Part shown: positions 1 through 7,887 of the stretch, piece by piece
How the letters are laid out: every line of letters starts with the position of its first letter
Position numbering within the stretch: position 1 is the first letter of the stretch
Origin: JAGXTF01 sp040376005
GTDB lineage: Bacteria > Bacteroidota > Bacteroidia > NS11-12g > UBA955
DNA length: 20,617 nt
Assembly: GCA_040376005.1 (NCBI GenBank)
Contig: JBEIRK010000031.1
Location: forward strand, 1-20,617
Direction of reading: 5' to 3'
The notes under the pieces: model-generated
Seen by the model: only the letters and a program-made list of their open reading frames with translations
Told to the model about the DNA's origin: nothing
The model's database searches: none
Translations under genes and position numbers: made by a program

Positions 1-551
1 CCTTACAACTCTGGAAAAATACCATTCGCCCTTATGTTGTGGATACTGCCGATTTTAAATTTGCGGATACTTTAACCCTAAACTTATTTCAAGGAGAAAA
101 AAGAAGGCCAGGTGTAAACATTCAGTTTAATTGTTTTTTATACAATAAAAATCAAATCGCTACTGGAATTGGTTTGGGATATTTCACCTCCTCTATTTTA
201 AAGAAAACTGCTTCAATAGGTGCCTATAACTCTTGGATTGAAAATTCAGATACTACAGCATCCATTTCAATGATTTTCCAACAAGACTCCCTTATTCGCA
301 ACCGTATGGGAAGCCTTCAGTTTCATTGGGGGTTTCATTTACCCGTAGGCACCAAATTCAATTTACTATTCTATTTTAGCACTTCACTTGCCTATTCTAA
401 GCAAACTCTTAAGGTAGAAGGGTATGATAGATTTGCTTGGGGCTTAGTCTGGCCTGATACGGACGTAAAATATTCTTACACCATAAAAACCTCTGATTGG
501 CATTTCCAACCCATTACGAGGCCAACCATTCAACTGACCTATCGCTTTTAG
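1..551 (+). CDS. C-terminal part of a probable outer-membrane beta-barrel protein (5' end outside the window)
   Basis: The reading frame is already open at the left edge (first full codon at base 3) and stops with TAG at 549-551, so this is the last ~180 residues of a longer protein. The GTG at 39 is an internal Val codon, not a start. The sequence alternates polar and hydrophobic/aromatic residues in short stretches, and the last residues are QLTYRF. A terminal Phe on an amphipathic strand is the usual C-terminal signature of outer-membrane beta-barrels recognised by the BAM machinery. That placement is an inference from pattern; I do not recognise the family. It converges on the Omp28-like gene with only 27 bp between the two stop codons and no obvious terminator there. 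It could instead be a soluble beta-rich protein. Confidence 0.6.
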   Translation, partial: LQLWKNTIRPYVVDTADFKFADTLTLNLFQGEKRRPGVNIQFNCFLYNKNQIATGIGLGYFTSSILKKTASIGAYNSWIENSDTTASISMIFQQDSLIRNRMGSLQFHWGFHLPVGTKFNLLFYFSTSLAYSKQTLKVEGYDRFAWGLVWPDTDVKYSYTIKTSDWHFQPITRPTIQLTYRF

Positions 552-578
552 ATTCGCAGAAAAGTCAAAAGGTTAGCG

Positions 579-2708
579 CTAGATTAATACTATTTTTGTT
601 TCTGTTAATTTCCCGCTTTCCGAAACTCGCAAATAATAGGTTCCAGAAGCAAAGTTTGCGTCAACCACAGAAATAGTTGCAACAGTTTCTGATGCTGAAA
701 GTTGCTTTTCAAAAACCTGCCTGCCATCCACTTGAACCAGCTCAATCCTTTCTCCACCTTTCAAATTAGAAATATACACCCTATCATTTGCAGGGTTTGG
801 ATACAGGTTCCAATACTGCGCAGATTGGGGCTCTTGTACTTGGGTTGTAGCATCCCACAAGGCTTTGCTTTGTGCATTTAAAATCACAGAACCCTGTGCA
901 TGTTCCGCCACAAATCCTATCGCACCCAAGTCTGCAGGCTTGCCTTGTCCGATTACTTCTCCCACAGGCAAGTAGGGTGAAGTGGTTATGTTCACCTTCT
1001 TCATCAGGGCGGGCAAGGTATAAGAAAACACCTCAGTTATGCTGTCGCCAGGTTTGTATTGGGTTAGGTTGCGTGAAATACCCCAAATGCCACCGGGCAA
1101 GTCCCAAGCCACTTTTTGGTGGTAATAACCCAAAATAGGCGAAGAAAATTTATAGTACCAGTTGTTTGGGTCGCGCGAGTAGCGTGTGTTCAAGTTTTGT
1201 GTAAACGCGATGCCTGTTCCGCGCACATTGTTTTCGGTGACCATGCCGCCCACACTGAGTTCTCCTTGGTAATAGTCTATAAAGCGCACACTTACACGGA
1301 AAGTGACTGTACCTGTAGTTTGATCCAAAGCCAAGTTCCATACATCCACCGTAGCAGGTACCTTCTGATTCAGGTTTTCCATTACAAATGAATCCATAAG
1401 GCTGCGAACAAACGAACGTTTGTTTGATCTTGGTGTGCGGTTCAGCATGAATTCTGGAATGTTTTCAACATACAGGTCTAACAATTCCTGTCCGTTGCCC
1501 GCCATACCATCGAGGCTATGGTGCTGCACCACAATCACATCATTGCCGCGCTTTTGTCGCAAATCTTCCAAGTCACGGTCTAGCATTGGGCACTCATCGC
1601 ACCAGCTTGCAGTCGCAGTTTCTACGAGCAACTTACGGTTGCTGCCTACACCTTGAACACTGAGTATGCTGAATGACAAAGTATCATTGTTTGTATTGCT
1701 TTCAGCTCCCGTATTGGGTGCTTCTACCCAGCATGTAATGGTGTACTTTGTGCCCGGGCTTCCGGCTGCGCTGAGCAACTGTGCAGATGCCGTAAATTGA
1801 TTCTCTCTAGATGCCTTCACATTGGTATTTGCCAGGCGCACACGAAGCGCTGCAGCGCCATTAATGCTGTAACCCAAGGTGAAAGAATCTACCGTGCTGG
1901 ATCCATTATTGTAAACGCTGTATTGCAAGCTTGCTGCCGCACCTGTTACCACATTCAATGGCAATGCCACAGCTTGTATACCTAAATCTACTGACAACTG
2001 AGAACCAGGATGAAAGCAGTAGTAACTATTATCCAATGTGGTTTTGCTATTGGCATCAAATTGTATGCTGCCACCTGAAACTACCCAAGCGGTGCTGGTA
2101 TTGGCTTGCACACCTAGATTGTGTTTCGGCGCATTGTAATTCCCGTTTGCCTGTCCACCGTATTGGTTTACCAAGTATATGTTTTGTGTTCCTTCTTCCA
2201 ATACAATGGCGCGGTAGCTGTATGCATCTAGGGTATCGCCTGGTGTAGAGAAAGAAACGAAACGAATCCAAAATTGTCTGTAAGGCGCAGTTCCAAGGCT
2301 CGCATATACTACTTTATCATTTTCGCCATTGGCTTGCATACCCCAAAGCACCACACTTTTACTGGGCAGCGCCGCTGCGGGCAAAGCGCCGTTTGATGCA
2401 GGAGCTAGGCCACTCACTGCGGTATCAAATGTTATAAAACCTGTAGAAGCCACCTTGCAATGGGTTACTGCAGCTCCATTAAATTGAAAAGCAAAAGGCA
2501 AGGGCACAGATGCAGAATATCCTGAGAAGGCACCCGTAAGTTTTGTCCATGGGGCAGTTTGTTCATCTGCCAAATCATCACCAGTGTATAAAACCTCACC
2601 ATTGGCAGCAGGGGGATTGCCACCCGCATGTTTTGTATAAAAATAATTTTGGGCCTGTACACCGAACGCTGCACCCAAGGTAAAAATGGCAAGAATTACG
2701 CTACGCAT
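579..2708 (-). CDS. Omp28-like secreted protein with WCxxC thioredoxin-like motif and T9SS type A sorting domain
   Basis: This is a predicted 709-residue exported protein. I chose the ATG at 2708 because it begins MRSVILAIFTLG...VQAQ, a classic signal peptide with cleavage near residue 19; the GTG at 2729 would put extra residues before it. The order is: an N-terminal beta-sandwich (~20-245), a CARDB-like Ig segment beginning DLGIQAVALP (~250-350), an Omp28-like thioredoxin-type region with WCDECP at 369-374, a further beta-rich part, and a C-terminal T9SS domain (~632-709) starting LYPNPANDR and ending KIVLI. Known: Omp28-family proteins of Bacteroidota are surface or outer-membrane proteins, and type A domains send cargo through the type IX system to the cell surface. 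Inferred: the Cys pair could be redox active or simply form a structural disulfide; no substrate can be deduced. It lies downstream of the pnt terminator, so it is probably transcribed alone. A weak -7-like TTTCTTTG ends 10 nt before the start. Confidence 0.85.
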   Translation of the reverse strand: MRSVILAIFTLGAAFGVQAQNYFYTKHAGGNPPAANGEVLYTGDDLADEQTAPWTKLTGAFSGYSASVPLPFAFQFNGAAVTHCKVASTGFITFDTAVSGLAPASNGALPAAALPSKSVVLWGMQANGENDKVVYASLGTAPYRQFWIRFVSFSTPGDTLDAYSYRAIVLEEGTQNIYLVNQYGGQANGNYNAPKHNLGVQANTSTAWVVSGGSIQFDANSKTTLDNSYYCFHPGSQLSVDLGIQAVALPLNVVTGAAASLQYSVYNNGSSTVDSFTLGYSINGAAALRVRLANTNVKASRENQFTASAQLLSAAGSPGTKYTITCWVEAPNTGAESNTNNDTLSFSILSVQGVGSNRKLLVETATASWCDECPMLDRDLEDLRQKRGNDVIVVQHHSLDGMAGNGQELLDLYVENIPEFMLNRTPRSNKRSFVRSLMDSFVMENLNQKVPATVDVWNLALDQTTGTVTFRVSVRFIDYYQGELSVGGMVTENNVRGTGIAFTQNLNTRYSRDPNNWYYKFSSPILGYYHQKVAWDLPGGIWGISRNLTQYKPGDSITEVFSYTLPALMKKVNITTSPYLPVGEVIGQGKPADLGAIGFVAEHAQGSVILNAQSKALWDATTQVQEPQSAQYWNLYPNPANDRVYISNLKGGERIELVQVDGRQVFEKQLSASETVATISVVDANFASGTYYLRVSESGKLTETKIVLI

Positions 2709-2798
2709 GATTATGTTACAAAGAAACACTCCTTAGACGGCAAATGCCACATTTAGTTACCCTTTTGCAGCAGAAACTTGCGATATAAAAACAAATAC

Positions 2799-2832
2799 AA
2801 AAAAAATCGCCCCTGAAATGATTCAGAGGCGA
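2799..2832 (-). terminator. Intrinsic terminator of the pnt operon
   Basis: On the minus strand, 26 nt after the pntB stop codon, a 10-bp stem (TCGCCTCTGA pairing with TCAGGGGCGA, one G-U wobble) closes a 6-nt loop and is followed directly by eight T residues. This is a textbook Rho-independent terminator. It separates the pnt operon from the Omp28-like gene transcribed in the same direction. Confidence 0.92.
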
Positions 2833-2858
2833 CTGTAATATCTATAGTTCGTCGTGGA

Positions 2859-4265
2859 TTATACCACTTTGAGTTCGTTTACCAACTTTTGCAAACTGTC
2901 TTTCGCATCGCCAAAGAGCATACCGCACTTCGGATTGTAGAACAATTCATTCTCAATTCCGGCATAGCCTGACTTCATGCTTCGTTTCAATACAATGATC
3001 TGTTTTGAATTTTCAACATCGAGAATAGGCATACCATAGATTGGGCTTGAAGGATCTGTTTTTGCAGCAGGGTTTACCACGTCATTGGCACCTACAACCA
3101 ACACGACATCGGTAGTAGCAAACTCAGGATTGATATGTTCCATTTCAACCAATTTATCGTAGCTCACATTACTTTCTGCAAGCAATACATTCATATGACC
3201 GGGCATACGTCCAGCCACAGGGTGAATTGCGTATTTCACTTCCACACCTTCTTCTTCCAACATGTTTTCGAGTTCGTGCACCACGTGTTGCGCTTGTGCC
3301 ACAGCCAAGCCATACCCAGGTACCACGATCACCTTACTTGCATACTTCATCATAATGGCCACGTCGGTAGCTTGTACTTCGCGCACCGTGCCACCTGAGG
3401 GTGAGCTAGAAGATGCAACATTAGAATTGCCACCTACAGCACCAATCAACACATTGGTAAGACTGCGGTTCATGGCCTTACACATTACCACAGTAAGAAT
3501 GGTACCTGCTGAACCTACCAAAATACCGCCCATAAGCATTACATTATTATGGTACAAGAAACCACCGCAAGCTGCGGCAACCCCTGTAAAAGAGTTCAAC
3601 AATGAGATAACCACAGGCATATCTGCGCCCCCGATAGGGAAAACGAAAAGTAAGCCATAGATAACAGACAGGCCAATGATTACGTAGAACCAAAGGTCTG
3701 TGCCTTCAGTGGTTAAATTCATATATGCGGCACCGAGAACAGCCACCAACAGCACCAAATTGATTACTTGTTGCGCTGGGAAACGGTAATCTCCGATTTT
3801 GCCGCTAAGTTTACCCCAGGCAATCATGGAACCGGTAAACGAAACCGTACCGATGATGAGACCTGCGATAATGGGCAAATAGTGGCCCACTTCCATTGCA
3901 CCTGTATGACCGCGCCATTCGATTACAGAAATAAGTGCGGCACAAAGCCCACCCATACCGTTGAACAGGGATACCATTTCCGGCATCGCAGTCATTTGCA
4001 CCCGCTTGGCCATAAGCCAACCTACGATGGTACCGATAGCGATAGCAGCGATAATGAGGCCTAGATTTCCGGCGATATGAAAACTCCCTGCACCAGAGGC
4101 ATCTTCTTTCCAGTTAAAAAAGAGTACACCAATTACGGCAAAAGCCATACCTACGGCAGCCACCAAGTTGCCTTTGCGGGCTGAATCGGGTTTCCCCATC
4201 ATTTTCAGGCCCAACACAAATCCTACGGAGCCGATTAGATAGAAGAGTTCTTGTAAATGCTTCAT
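2859..4265 (-). CDS. pntB: NAD(P)+ transhydrogenase, subunit beta (PntB; membrane domain plus NADP(H)-binding domain III)
   Basis: 468 residues. It is the membrane and NADP(H)-binding subunit of the proton-translocating transhydrogenase, which uses the proton gradient to drive hydride transfer from NADH to NADP+ at the inner membrane. The first ~265 residues are a chain of hydrophobic helices. Domain III follows, with the nucleotide-binding motif GYGLAVAQAQ (317-326), GANDVVNPAA (392-401), the KRSM segment (428-431) that contacts the NADP 2'-phosphate in studied homologues, and GYAGIENELF (433-442). In the second membrane segment the sequence around 100-104 reads LFNGM, so Asn102 seems to sit where E. 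coli PntB has the proton-channel residue His91; this substitution is known in other branches of the family. The ATG overlaps the pntAB stop by 4 bp (ATGA), which implies translational coupling. The length matches the three-subunit type (about 464 residues). Confidence 0.97.
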   Translation of the reverse strand: MKHLQELFYLIGSVGFVLGLKMMGKPDSARKGNLVAAVGMAFAVIGVLFFNWKEDASGAGSFHIAGNLGLIIAAIAIGTIVGWLMAKRVQMTAMPEMVSLFNGMGGLCAALISVIEWRGHTGAMEVGHYLPIIAGLIIGTVSFTGSMIAWGKLSGKIGDYRFPAQQVINLVLLVAVLGAAYMNLTTEGTDLWFYVIIGLSVIYGLLFVFPIGGADMPVVISLLNSFTGVAAACGGFLYHNNVMLMGGILVGSAGTILTVVMCKAMNRSLTNVLIGAVGGNSNVASSSSPSGGTVREVQATDVAIMMKYASKVIVVPGYGLAVAQAQHVVHELENMLEEEGVEVKYAIHPVAGRMPGHMNVLLAESNVSYDKLVEMEHINPEFATTDVVLVVGANDVVNPAAKTDPSSPIYGMPILDVENSKQIIVLKRSMKSGYAGIENELFYNPKCGMLFGDAKDSLQKLVNELKVV

Positions 4266-4585
4266 TTAGCGCCTCCTTTTGGTTTTTTCTTAAACATCTC
4301 CAACATGCGATCGGTAACTACAAATCCACCGATAACGTTGAGTGTTCCTACAACTACACCTACAAAGCCAACAACAAGACTGAAGTAATCATCCGCAGCG
4401 GCATGTCCAAGCACGATGATCGCACCGATAAGCACGACCCCGTGAATGGCATTCGCACCACTCATAAGCGGCGTGTGCAACACACTAGGCACGTGGCCAA
4501 TAAGTTCTATACCTACGAAAATCATAAGAATGACCAAGTAGATCATGCTAATGTTATCGCCTATGAAATTTAGTATTTGTTCCAT
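4262..4585 (-). CDS. pntAB: NAD(P) transhydrogenase, small membrane subunit alpha-2 (PntAB)
   Basis: 107 residues with three predicted membrane helices (about 13-33, 45-63, 68-90). It supplies the alpha-side helices of the membrane domain, which in E. coli are fused to the C-terminus of PntA. Family signatures are visible: HTPLMSGANAIHG (37-49) and NVIGGFVVTDRMLEMFK, which correspond to the HTPLMS and GGFxVTxRML segments of E. coli PntA. The gene lies 16 bp after pntAA and overlaps pntB by 4 bp. A separate small gene is the arrangement known from Rhodospirillum rubrum and many other bacteria, so the split is ancestral organisation and not a frameshift. Confidence 0.96.
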   Translation of the reverse strand: MEQILNFIGDNISMIYLVILMIFVGIELIGHVPSVLHTPLMSGANAIHGVVLIGAIIVLGHAAADDYFSLVVGFVGVVVGTLNVIGGFVVTDRMLEMFKKKPKGGAK

Positions 4586-4601
4586 TTTTTCAATTCATTT
4601 T

Positions 4602-5708
4602 TTAAGAAGCAGACAGCAAAATTGTTCCTTCGTGACATACCAAGCATCCTTGCACAATTTCATCACCCATATCAAACTGCAATTCACCTTTAGGCGCTAC
4701 CAATTTAAGCAGGGCATCAATGTTTTTGGCGAACAGCTCGCTGGCATTCATAGACAACTCAGAGGGCATATTGGTGGTACCAATGAGGGTTACCCCATTA
4801 ATCGTAACGATTTGTCCGGGCTGGGTTTTGGCACAATTGCCCCCTTGTTCGGCAGCCATATCTACCAGCACACTGCCAGGTTTCATCATACCCAATTGCT
4901 CATCATCCACCAAAATAGGGGCTTTGCGACCGGGCACCAAGGCGGTAGTAATCACGAGGTCGGCCATGGCCAAGCTCTTATTCACCGCATCTCTTTGCTT
5001 TTGGCGGTATTCTTCCGTAGCTTCTTTGGCATAACCGCCTTCAGAACCCACTTCAGCGCCTTTTACTTCAATAAATTTACCACCCAAACTTTCCACTTGC
5101 TCCTTCGTTTCTGGGCGCACATCTGTAGCTTCTACTACAGCACCTAGGCGCTTGGCTGTGGCGATGGCTTGCAAACCAGCAACCCCTACTCCAAAAATGA
5201 GCACACGCGCTGGAGTGATGGTTCCGGCTGCTGTCATCAGCATTGGGAAAATTTTAGCCATATGTTCAGCCCCTTTGATCACGGCTTTGTAGCCCGCCAA
5301 ATTGGCTTGCGAACTCAGCACATCCATACTTTGGGCTCTGGAAATGCGGGGAATTGCATCTAAAGAAAAACATGAGATTTTGCGGGCATTCAAGGCAGCC
5401 ACCAGTTCGGTGCTGGTTCTGTGATACACCAAACTCACCAATGCGGCCCCCTCTGGGAGTTGAGCAACCGTGTTTAAGTCTGGAGGATTTACCATAAGTA
5501 CAATCCTGGCACCGTTTAACACATCTGCGCGGCTACCGGTGGTAGCGCCTGCTTGCGTATAAAGGGTATTGCTGTAACTGGCTTGTAAGCCTGCCTCTGA
5601 TTCAACCGCTACTTCGTTGCCATTTTTTATCCACTGGGCACAAAGGGTTGGAGTGGCTGCCACACGGTTTTCACCGGCGCGACTTTCTTTTAAGACTGCA
5701 ATTTTCAC
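4602..5708 (-). CDS. pntAA: NAD(P) transhydrogenase, NAD(H)-binding subunit alpha-1 (PntAA)
   Basis: 368 residues. It is the soluble NAD(H)-binding domain I, which docks on PntB domain III and exchanges hydride with NADP(H). It belongs to the alanine dehydrogenase/PNT family. Visible signatures are the start MKIAVLKESRAGENRVAATP, the RISRAQSMD loop (121-129) that contacts the nicotinamide in R. rubrum domain I, the Rossmann glycine motif GVGVAGLQA (173-181) and an acidic residue at the end of the next strand (Asp196 in TDVRPE) that binds the adenosine ribose. The start codon is GTG at 5706-5708; the N-terminus it gives aligns with the family from residue 1, so the start is secure. It is first in the pntAA-pntAB-pntB operon, with a plausible promoter just upstream. 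Protein length is normal for the split form (about 380 residues). Confidence 0.97.
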   Translation of the reverse strand: MKIAVLKESRAGENRVAATPTLCAQWIKNGNEVAVESEAGLQASYSNTLYTQAGATTGSRADVLNGARIVLMVNPPDLNTVAQLPEGAALVSLVYHRTSTELVAALNARKISCFSLDAIPRISRAQSMDVLSSQANLAGYKAVIKGAEHMAKIFPMLMTAAGTITPARVLIFGVGVAGLQAIATAKRLGAVVEATDVRPETKEQVESLGGKFIEVKGAEVGSEGGYAKEATEEYRQKQRDAVNKSLAMADLVITTALVPGRKAPILVDDEQLGMMKPGSVLVDMAAEQGGNCAKTQPGQIVTINGVTLIGTTNMPSELSMNASELFAKNIDALLKLVAPKGELQFDMGDEIVQGCLVCHEGTILLSAS

Positions 5709-5726
5709 GTTAGTTCTAAACAGCGG

Positions 5727-5758
5727 CGAATATATTCAAATCCCGCCTGCCTGCCAAA
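5727..5758 (-). promoter_or_regulatory. Putative promoter of the pnt operon (Bacteroidota -33/-7 type)
   Basis: On the minus strand a TTTG (5755-5758) is followed, after exactly 20 nt, by TATATTCG (5727-5734), a 7 of 8 match to the Bacteroidota -7 consensus TAnnTTTG. The spacing equals the known optimum. The -7 box ends 18 nt before the GTG of pntAA. The assignment rests on pattern only. Confidence 0.45.
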
Positions 5759-5773
5759 TCGCAAGGCCAATAC

Positions 5774-7090
5774 TTATTCTTTTACCACACAAAGTTTTAC
5801 CGTATTTCCATCCACGGTAATATTGAATACTCCTTCGGCTAACCCACTTATGTTAATTCTACCCTCAGTGCTCATGCCTTCCTGTATGTTTCGACCAAAT
5901 GCATCCGAAATGATATAGCGTTTGTTCAGGCAATTTGCGGGCAACACAACGTAGCTGCTCGCTGGATTGGGGTAGACCATCAATGCAGGGCTAATTTGCC
6001 CTTGCGTATTGGCGCCAAAAGAGATAGAAATCAAATTATTGGAAACCGTATCATCCGAACCTCCAATATTGGAGGCCGTAAGCTTTACACTATACAAGCC
6101 TTTATCCTTAAATACCACACTGGGGTTGCGACTTGTAGCGCTGGTACCTTTCACATACACCACCGCAGTTGATGGGGTGATGCTCCAAGTAGTTCCCGTA
6201 GCAAAGGGCGTGGTGCGGTCGGTGAAGGTAAAGGTATCTACCTCTGCAAAGCCCGATTTCTTATTTACCGAGTAGGAAGCCCTAGGCCCTAATGGATTCC
6301 CTTTGCCGTTGTACGCATCTCTAAAGCGAATTTGTTGGGCTGTAAACACACCCAAAGCTTCAGTACCGGTAATTTCCAACACAGGTATTTTCTCATCGGC
6401 ACTTAACCATTTGTACACCACCTGCTTGCGCGGAAATGCTGTACCTCCAAAAGTAGAAACAATAGAGTCAATCTCATCCACTATGGTTTTCACACGCAAT
6501 ACATCTGTATAGGTTTTATACGGTGTTTTTATGCTGCCCCAACCATCGACAATATTTGTGCGCTTTCCCTTCTGCACCACTGAAAAGAAGTTCTGACCTG
6601 GGATACTGAATTTAAACCTAAAGGTGGTTACATCTGAATCGCCATACGCCAATGGAAATTGATAAATTTCGTCCTCATCTGTATAGTTAGAGGCCAATGG
6701 AATGCTGCTAAACTCATAGCCCAAGCCTTCAGCTTTAAACACTGTGCTGCTTTTGGAATAGAAAGAATAAATATTGCGAAAAGAAAATTGACCTACTCCA
6801 AAACTGTCGGCTGTTTTTTGACCAATTTGGTTAAAAAAGTAAAACAAATACGGGGTTTTATTCGCAGAAACATATTGAGAAATATCCTGTCCTGTGCTCA
6901 CTAAATTGCTATAATCCCAGCTTTGGGAAGCCCCTTTTTTGGCAAGATTCAAATTCAACCCAATGGGACTTGCACTTGAAAAACGCACCGTATCACCCGC
7001 AGCAGGCATGGCTGCACTGGTTATTTGAATTTGCGCCTGAGTTGAAAACGCAATGCACGAAAGGGACAAAAACAGTATTGATTTTCTCAT
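5774..7090 (-). CDS. Secreted protein with PKD-like domain and T9SS type A sorting domain
   Basis: 438 residues from the ATG at 7090, which gives the signal peptide MRKSILFLSLSCIAFSTQAQ; an in-frame ATG at 7105 and upstream codons to 7165 lie before it and would spoil the signal. After the signal come ~275 residues of unrecognised, probably beta-rich sequence, then a PKD-like Ig fold (~295-365) with the core GLYSVKLTASN, and a C-terminal type A sorting domain (~368-438) beginning VYPNPASSYVV and ending KLCVVKE. Known: such domains route proteins through the type IX system to the surface or medium. No catalytic motif is evident, so adhesion or a structural surface role is only a guess. It is divergent from the GNAT gene, with 95 bp between the start codons, and lies upstream of the pnt operon on the same strand. 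A perfect -7 box sits 8 nt before the ATG. Confidence 0.85.
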   Translation of the reverse strand: MRKSILFLSLSCIAFSTQAQIQITSAAMPAAGDTVRFSSASPIGLNLNLAKKGASQSWDYSNLVSTGQDISQYVSANKTPYLFYFFNQIGQKTADSFGVGQFSFRNIYSFYSKSSTVFKAEGLGYEFSSIPLASNYTDEDEIYQFPLAYGDSDVTTFRFKFSIPGQNFFSVVQKGKRTNIVDGWGSIKTPYKTYTDVLRVKTIVDEIDSIVSTFGGTAFPRKQVVYKWLSADEKIPVLEITGTEALGVFTAQQIRFRDAYNGKGNPLGPRASYSVNKKSGFAEVDTFTFTDRTTPFATGTTWSITPSTAVVYVKGTSATSRNPSVVFKDKGLYSVKLTASNIGGSDDTVSNNLISISFGANTQGQISPALMVYPNPASSYVVLPANCLNKRYIISDAFGRNIQEGMSTEGRINISGLAEGVFNITVDGNTVKLCVVKE

Positions 7091-7098
7091 ATCAAATA

Positions 7099-7106
7099 CA
7101 AACATA
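7099..7106 (-). promoter_or_regulatory. Putative -7 box of the PKD/T9SS protein gene
   Basis: On the minus strand TATGTTTG is a perfect match to TAnnTTTG, and it ends 8 nt before the ATG at 7090. I could not find a good TTTG at 19-21 nt upstream, so only the -7 half is supported. If used, the transcript would have a 5' leader of only a few bases. Confidence 0.4.
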
Positions 7107-7185
7107 AGTATTTCCAAGCAAAATTGCTGAGAAAACGGCACAGGCTGAGCATGCGAATTCCACAATTTTTATTGAAATTTGTCCG

Positions 7186-7722
7186 GTGCAAACCCTACGA
7201 CCTTATACGCCTGCAGATTGCCCTCAAATCTTGGAAATCTACCGCCCCTTTATTGAAAACAGCGGGGTAACTTTCGAAACCGAGGTGCCCAGTTTGGGGC
7301 AATTTCAGCAGCGCTTGGATGACATTGCACAGGCCTATCCTTTCTGGGTTATTGAAGAAGAAGGCAAGATCCTCGCCTATGCCTATGCCTGTCGGCATCG
7401 CGAACGCGCGGCCTACCGCTGGATTGTGGAAACCTCAGTTTACGTGCATCATGAGTATTACCACCAAGGTTTGGGGCACAGGATCTACGTGAAACTGTTT
7501 GAAACCTTGCGGGAGAGAAGCTTCATGTGGGCCTTTGCGGGCATTACCTTGCCCAATCCGGGAAGCATGAAACTGCACTTGCAATTTGGGTTTGAACCTC
7601 TAGCCTTGTATGAACAAGCGGGCTGGAAATTGGGCGAATGGCATGATGTGCATTGGTTAAAACTGGCCTTAAATCCGCCTACCTACCCACCCGTAGAGCC
7701 GATTTTCCAAAAAAGCTGGTAG
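7186..7722 (+). CDS. GNAT-family N-acetyltransferase, phosphinothricin acetyltransferase-like
   Basis: 178 residues, a single GNAT domain spanning the whole protein. It matches the pattern of the phosphinothricin/methionine-sulfone acetyltransferase branch: an N-terminal RPYTPADCPQILEIY, GVTFETEVPS (27-36), RERAAYRWIVETSVYVH with Glu82 in the position of the conserved acidic residue, the acetyl-CoA pyrophosphate loop HQGLGHRIY (93-101), ITLPNPGSMKLH, FGFEPLALYEQAG and WHDVHWLKL. The enzyme would transfer acetyl from acetyl-CoA to a small amine. In non-producing bacteria these enzymes usually act on amino-acid analogues such as methionine sulfoximine, so a herbicide-resistance role should not be assumed. 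The start is GTG; no in-frame ATG precedes it and the N-terminus aligns well from Gln2. It is divergent from the PKD/T9SS gene and is followed after 165 bp by the macroglobulin-like gene. Confidence 0.9.
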   Translation: MQTLRPYTPADCPQILEIYRPFIENSGVTFETEVPSLGQFQQRLDDIAQAYPFWVIEEEGKILAYAYACRHRERAAYRWIVETSVYVHHEYYHQGLGHRIYVKLFETLRERSFMWAFAGITLPNPGSMKLHLQFGFEPLALYEQAGWKLGEWHDVHWLKLALNPPTYPPVEPIFQKSW

Positions 7723-7751
7723 CCTGCCATTTACCTTTCCTTTTTTAAAGG

Positions 7752-7775
7752 TATGGATGCATAGATGCATCCATA
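7752..7775. repeat. 24-bp palindrome: 11-bp perfect inverted repeat with 2-bp spacer
   Basis: The left arm TATGGATGCAT (7752-7762) and right arm ATGCATCCATA (7765-7775) are exact reverse complements separated by AG. It lies 29 bp after the GNAT stop and 112 bp before the macroglobulin-like start. Near-continuous dyad symmetry suits binding of a dimeric protein better than an RNA hairpin, and no T-run follows on either strand. The function is unknown. Confidence 0.75.
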
Positions 7776-7865
7776 TTCAAGGACAGAAAACGACCATTCA
7801 TTTATTCAGCATGTTGCTTCAAACAACACCTGTGTGATTCTGCGAAATAGCGCCGAATGTGGTAT

Positions 7866-7873
7866 TAGATTTG
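7866..7873 (+). promoter_or_regulatory. Putative -7 box of the macroglobulin-like gene
   Basis: TAGATTTG is a perfect match to TAnnTTTG and ends 14 nt before the ATG at 7888. No convincing TTTG/TTG lies 19-21 nt upstream. It also supports 7888, not the upstream in-frame ATG at 7765, as the true start. Confidence 0.4.
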
Positions 7874-7887
7874 CTTACCTTAGCCAC

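Noticed and set aside
4545..5147. 200-codon open frame on the plus strand across pntAA/pntAB
   Set aside because: It lies wholly antisense to two clearly recognised pnt genes, has a His/Gln/Phe-rich composition and shows no family signature. It is a shadow of the codon use on the other strand.
7186..7722. Calling the GNAT gene a phosphinothricin (herbicide) resistance gene
   Set aside because: Sequence similarity places it in that branch, but most members act on other amino-acid analogues. Substrate specificity cannot be read from the sequence.
7752..7775. Palindrome as an intrinsic terminator for the GNAT gene
   Set aside because: The spacer is only 2 nt and no T-run follows on either strand, so it does not fit a Rho-independent terminator.
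7765..7887. Upstream in-frame ATG at 7765 as start of the macroglobulin-like gene
   Set aside because: It lies inside the palindrome, precedes the -7 box and would bury the signal peptide 41 residues from the N-terminus.
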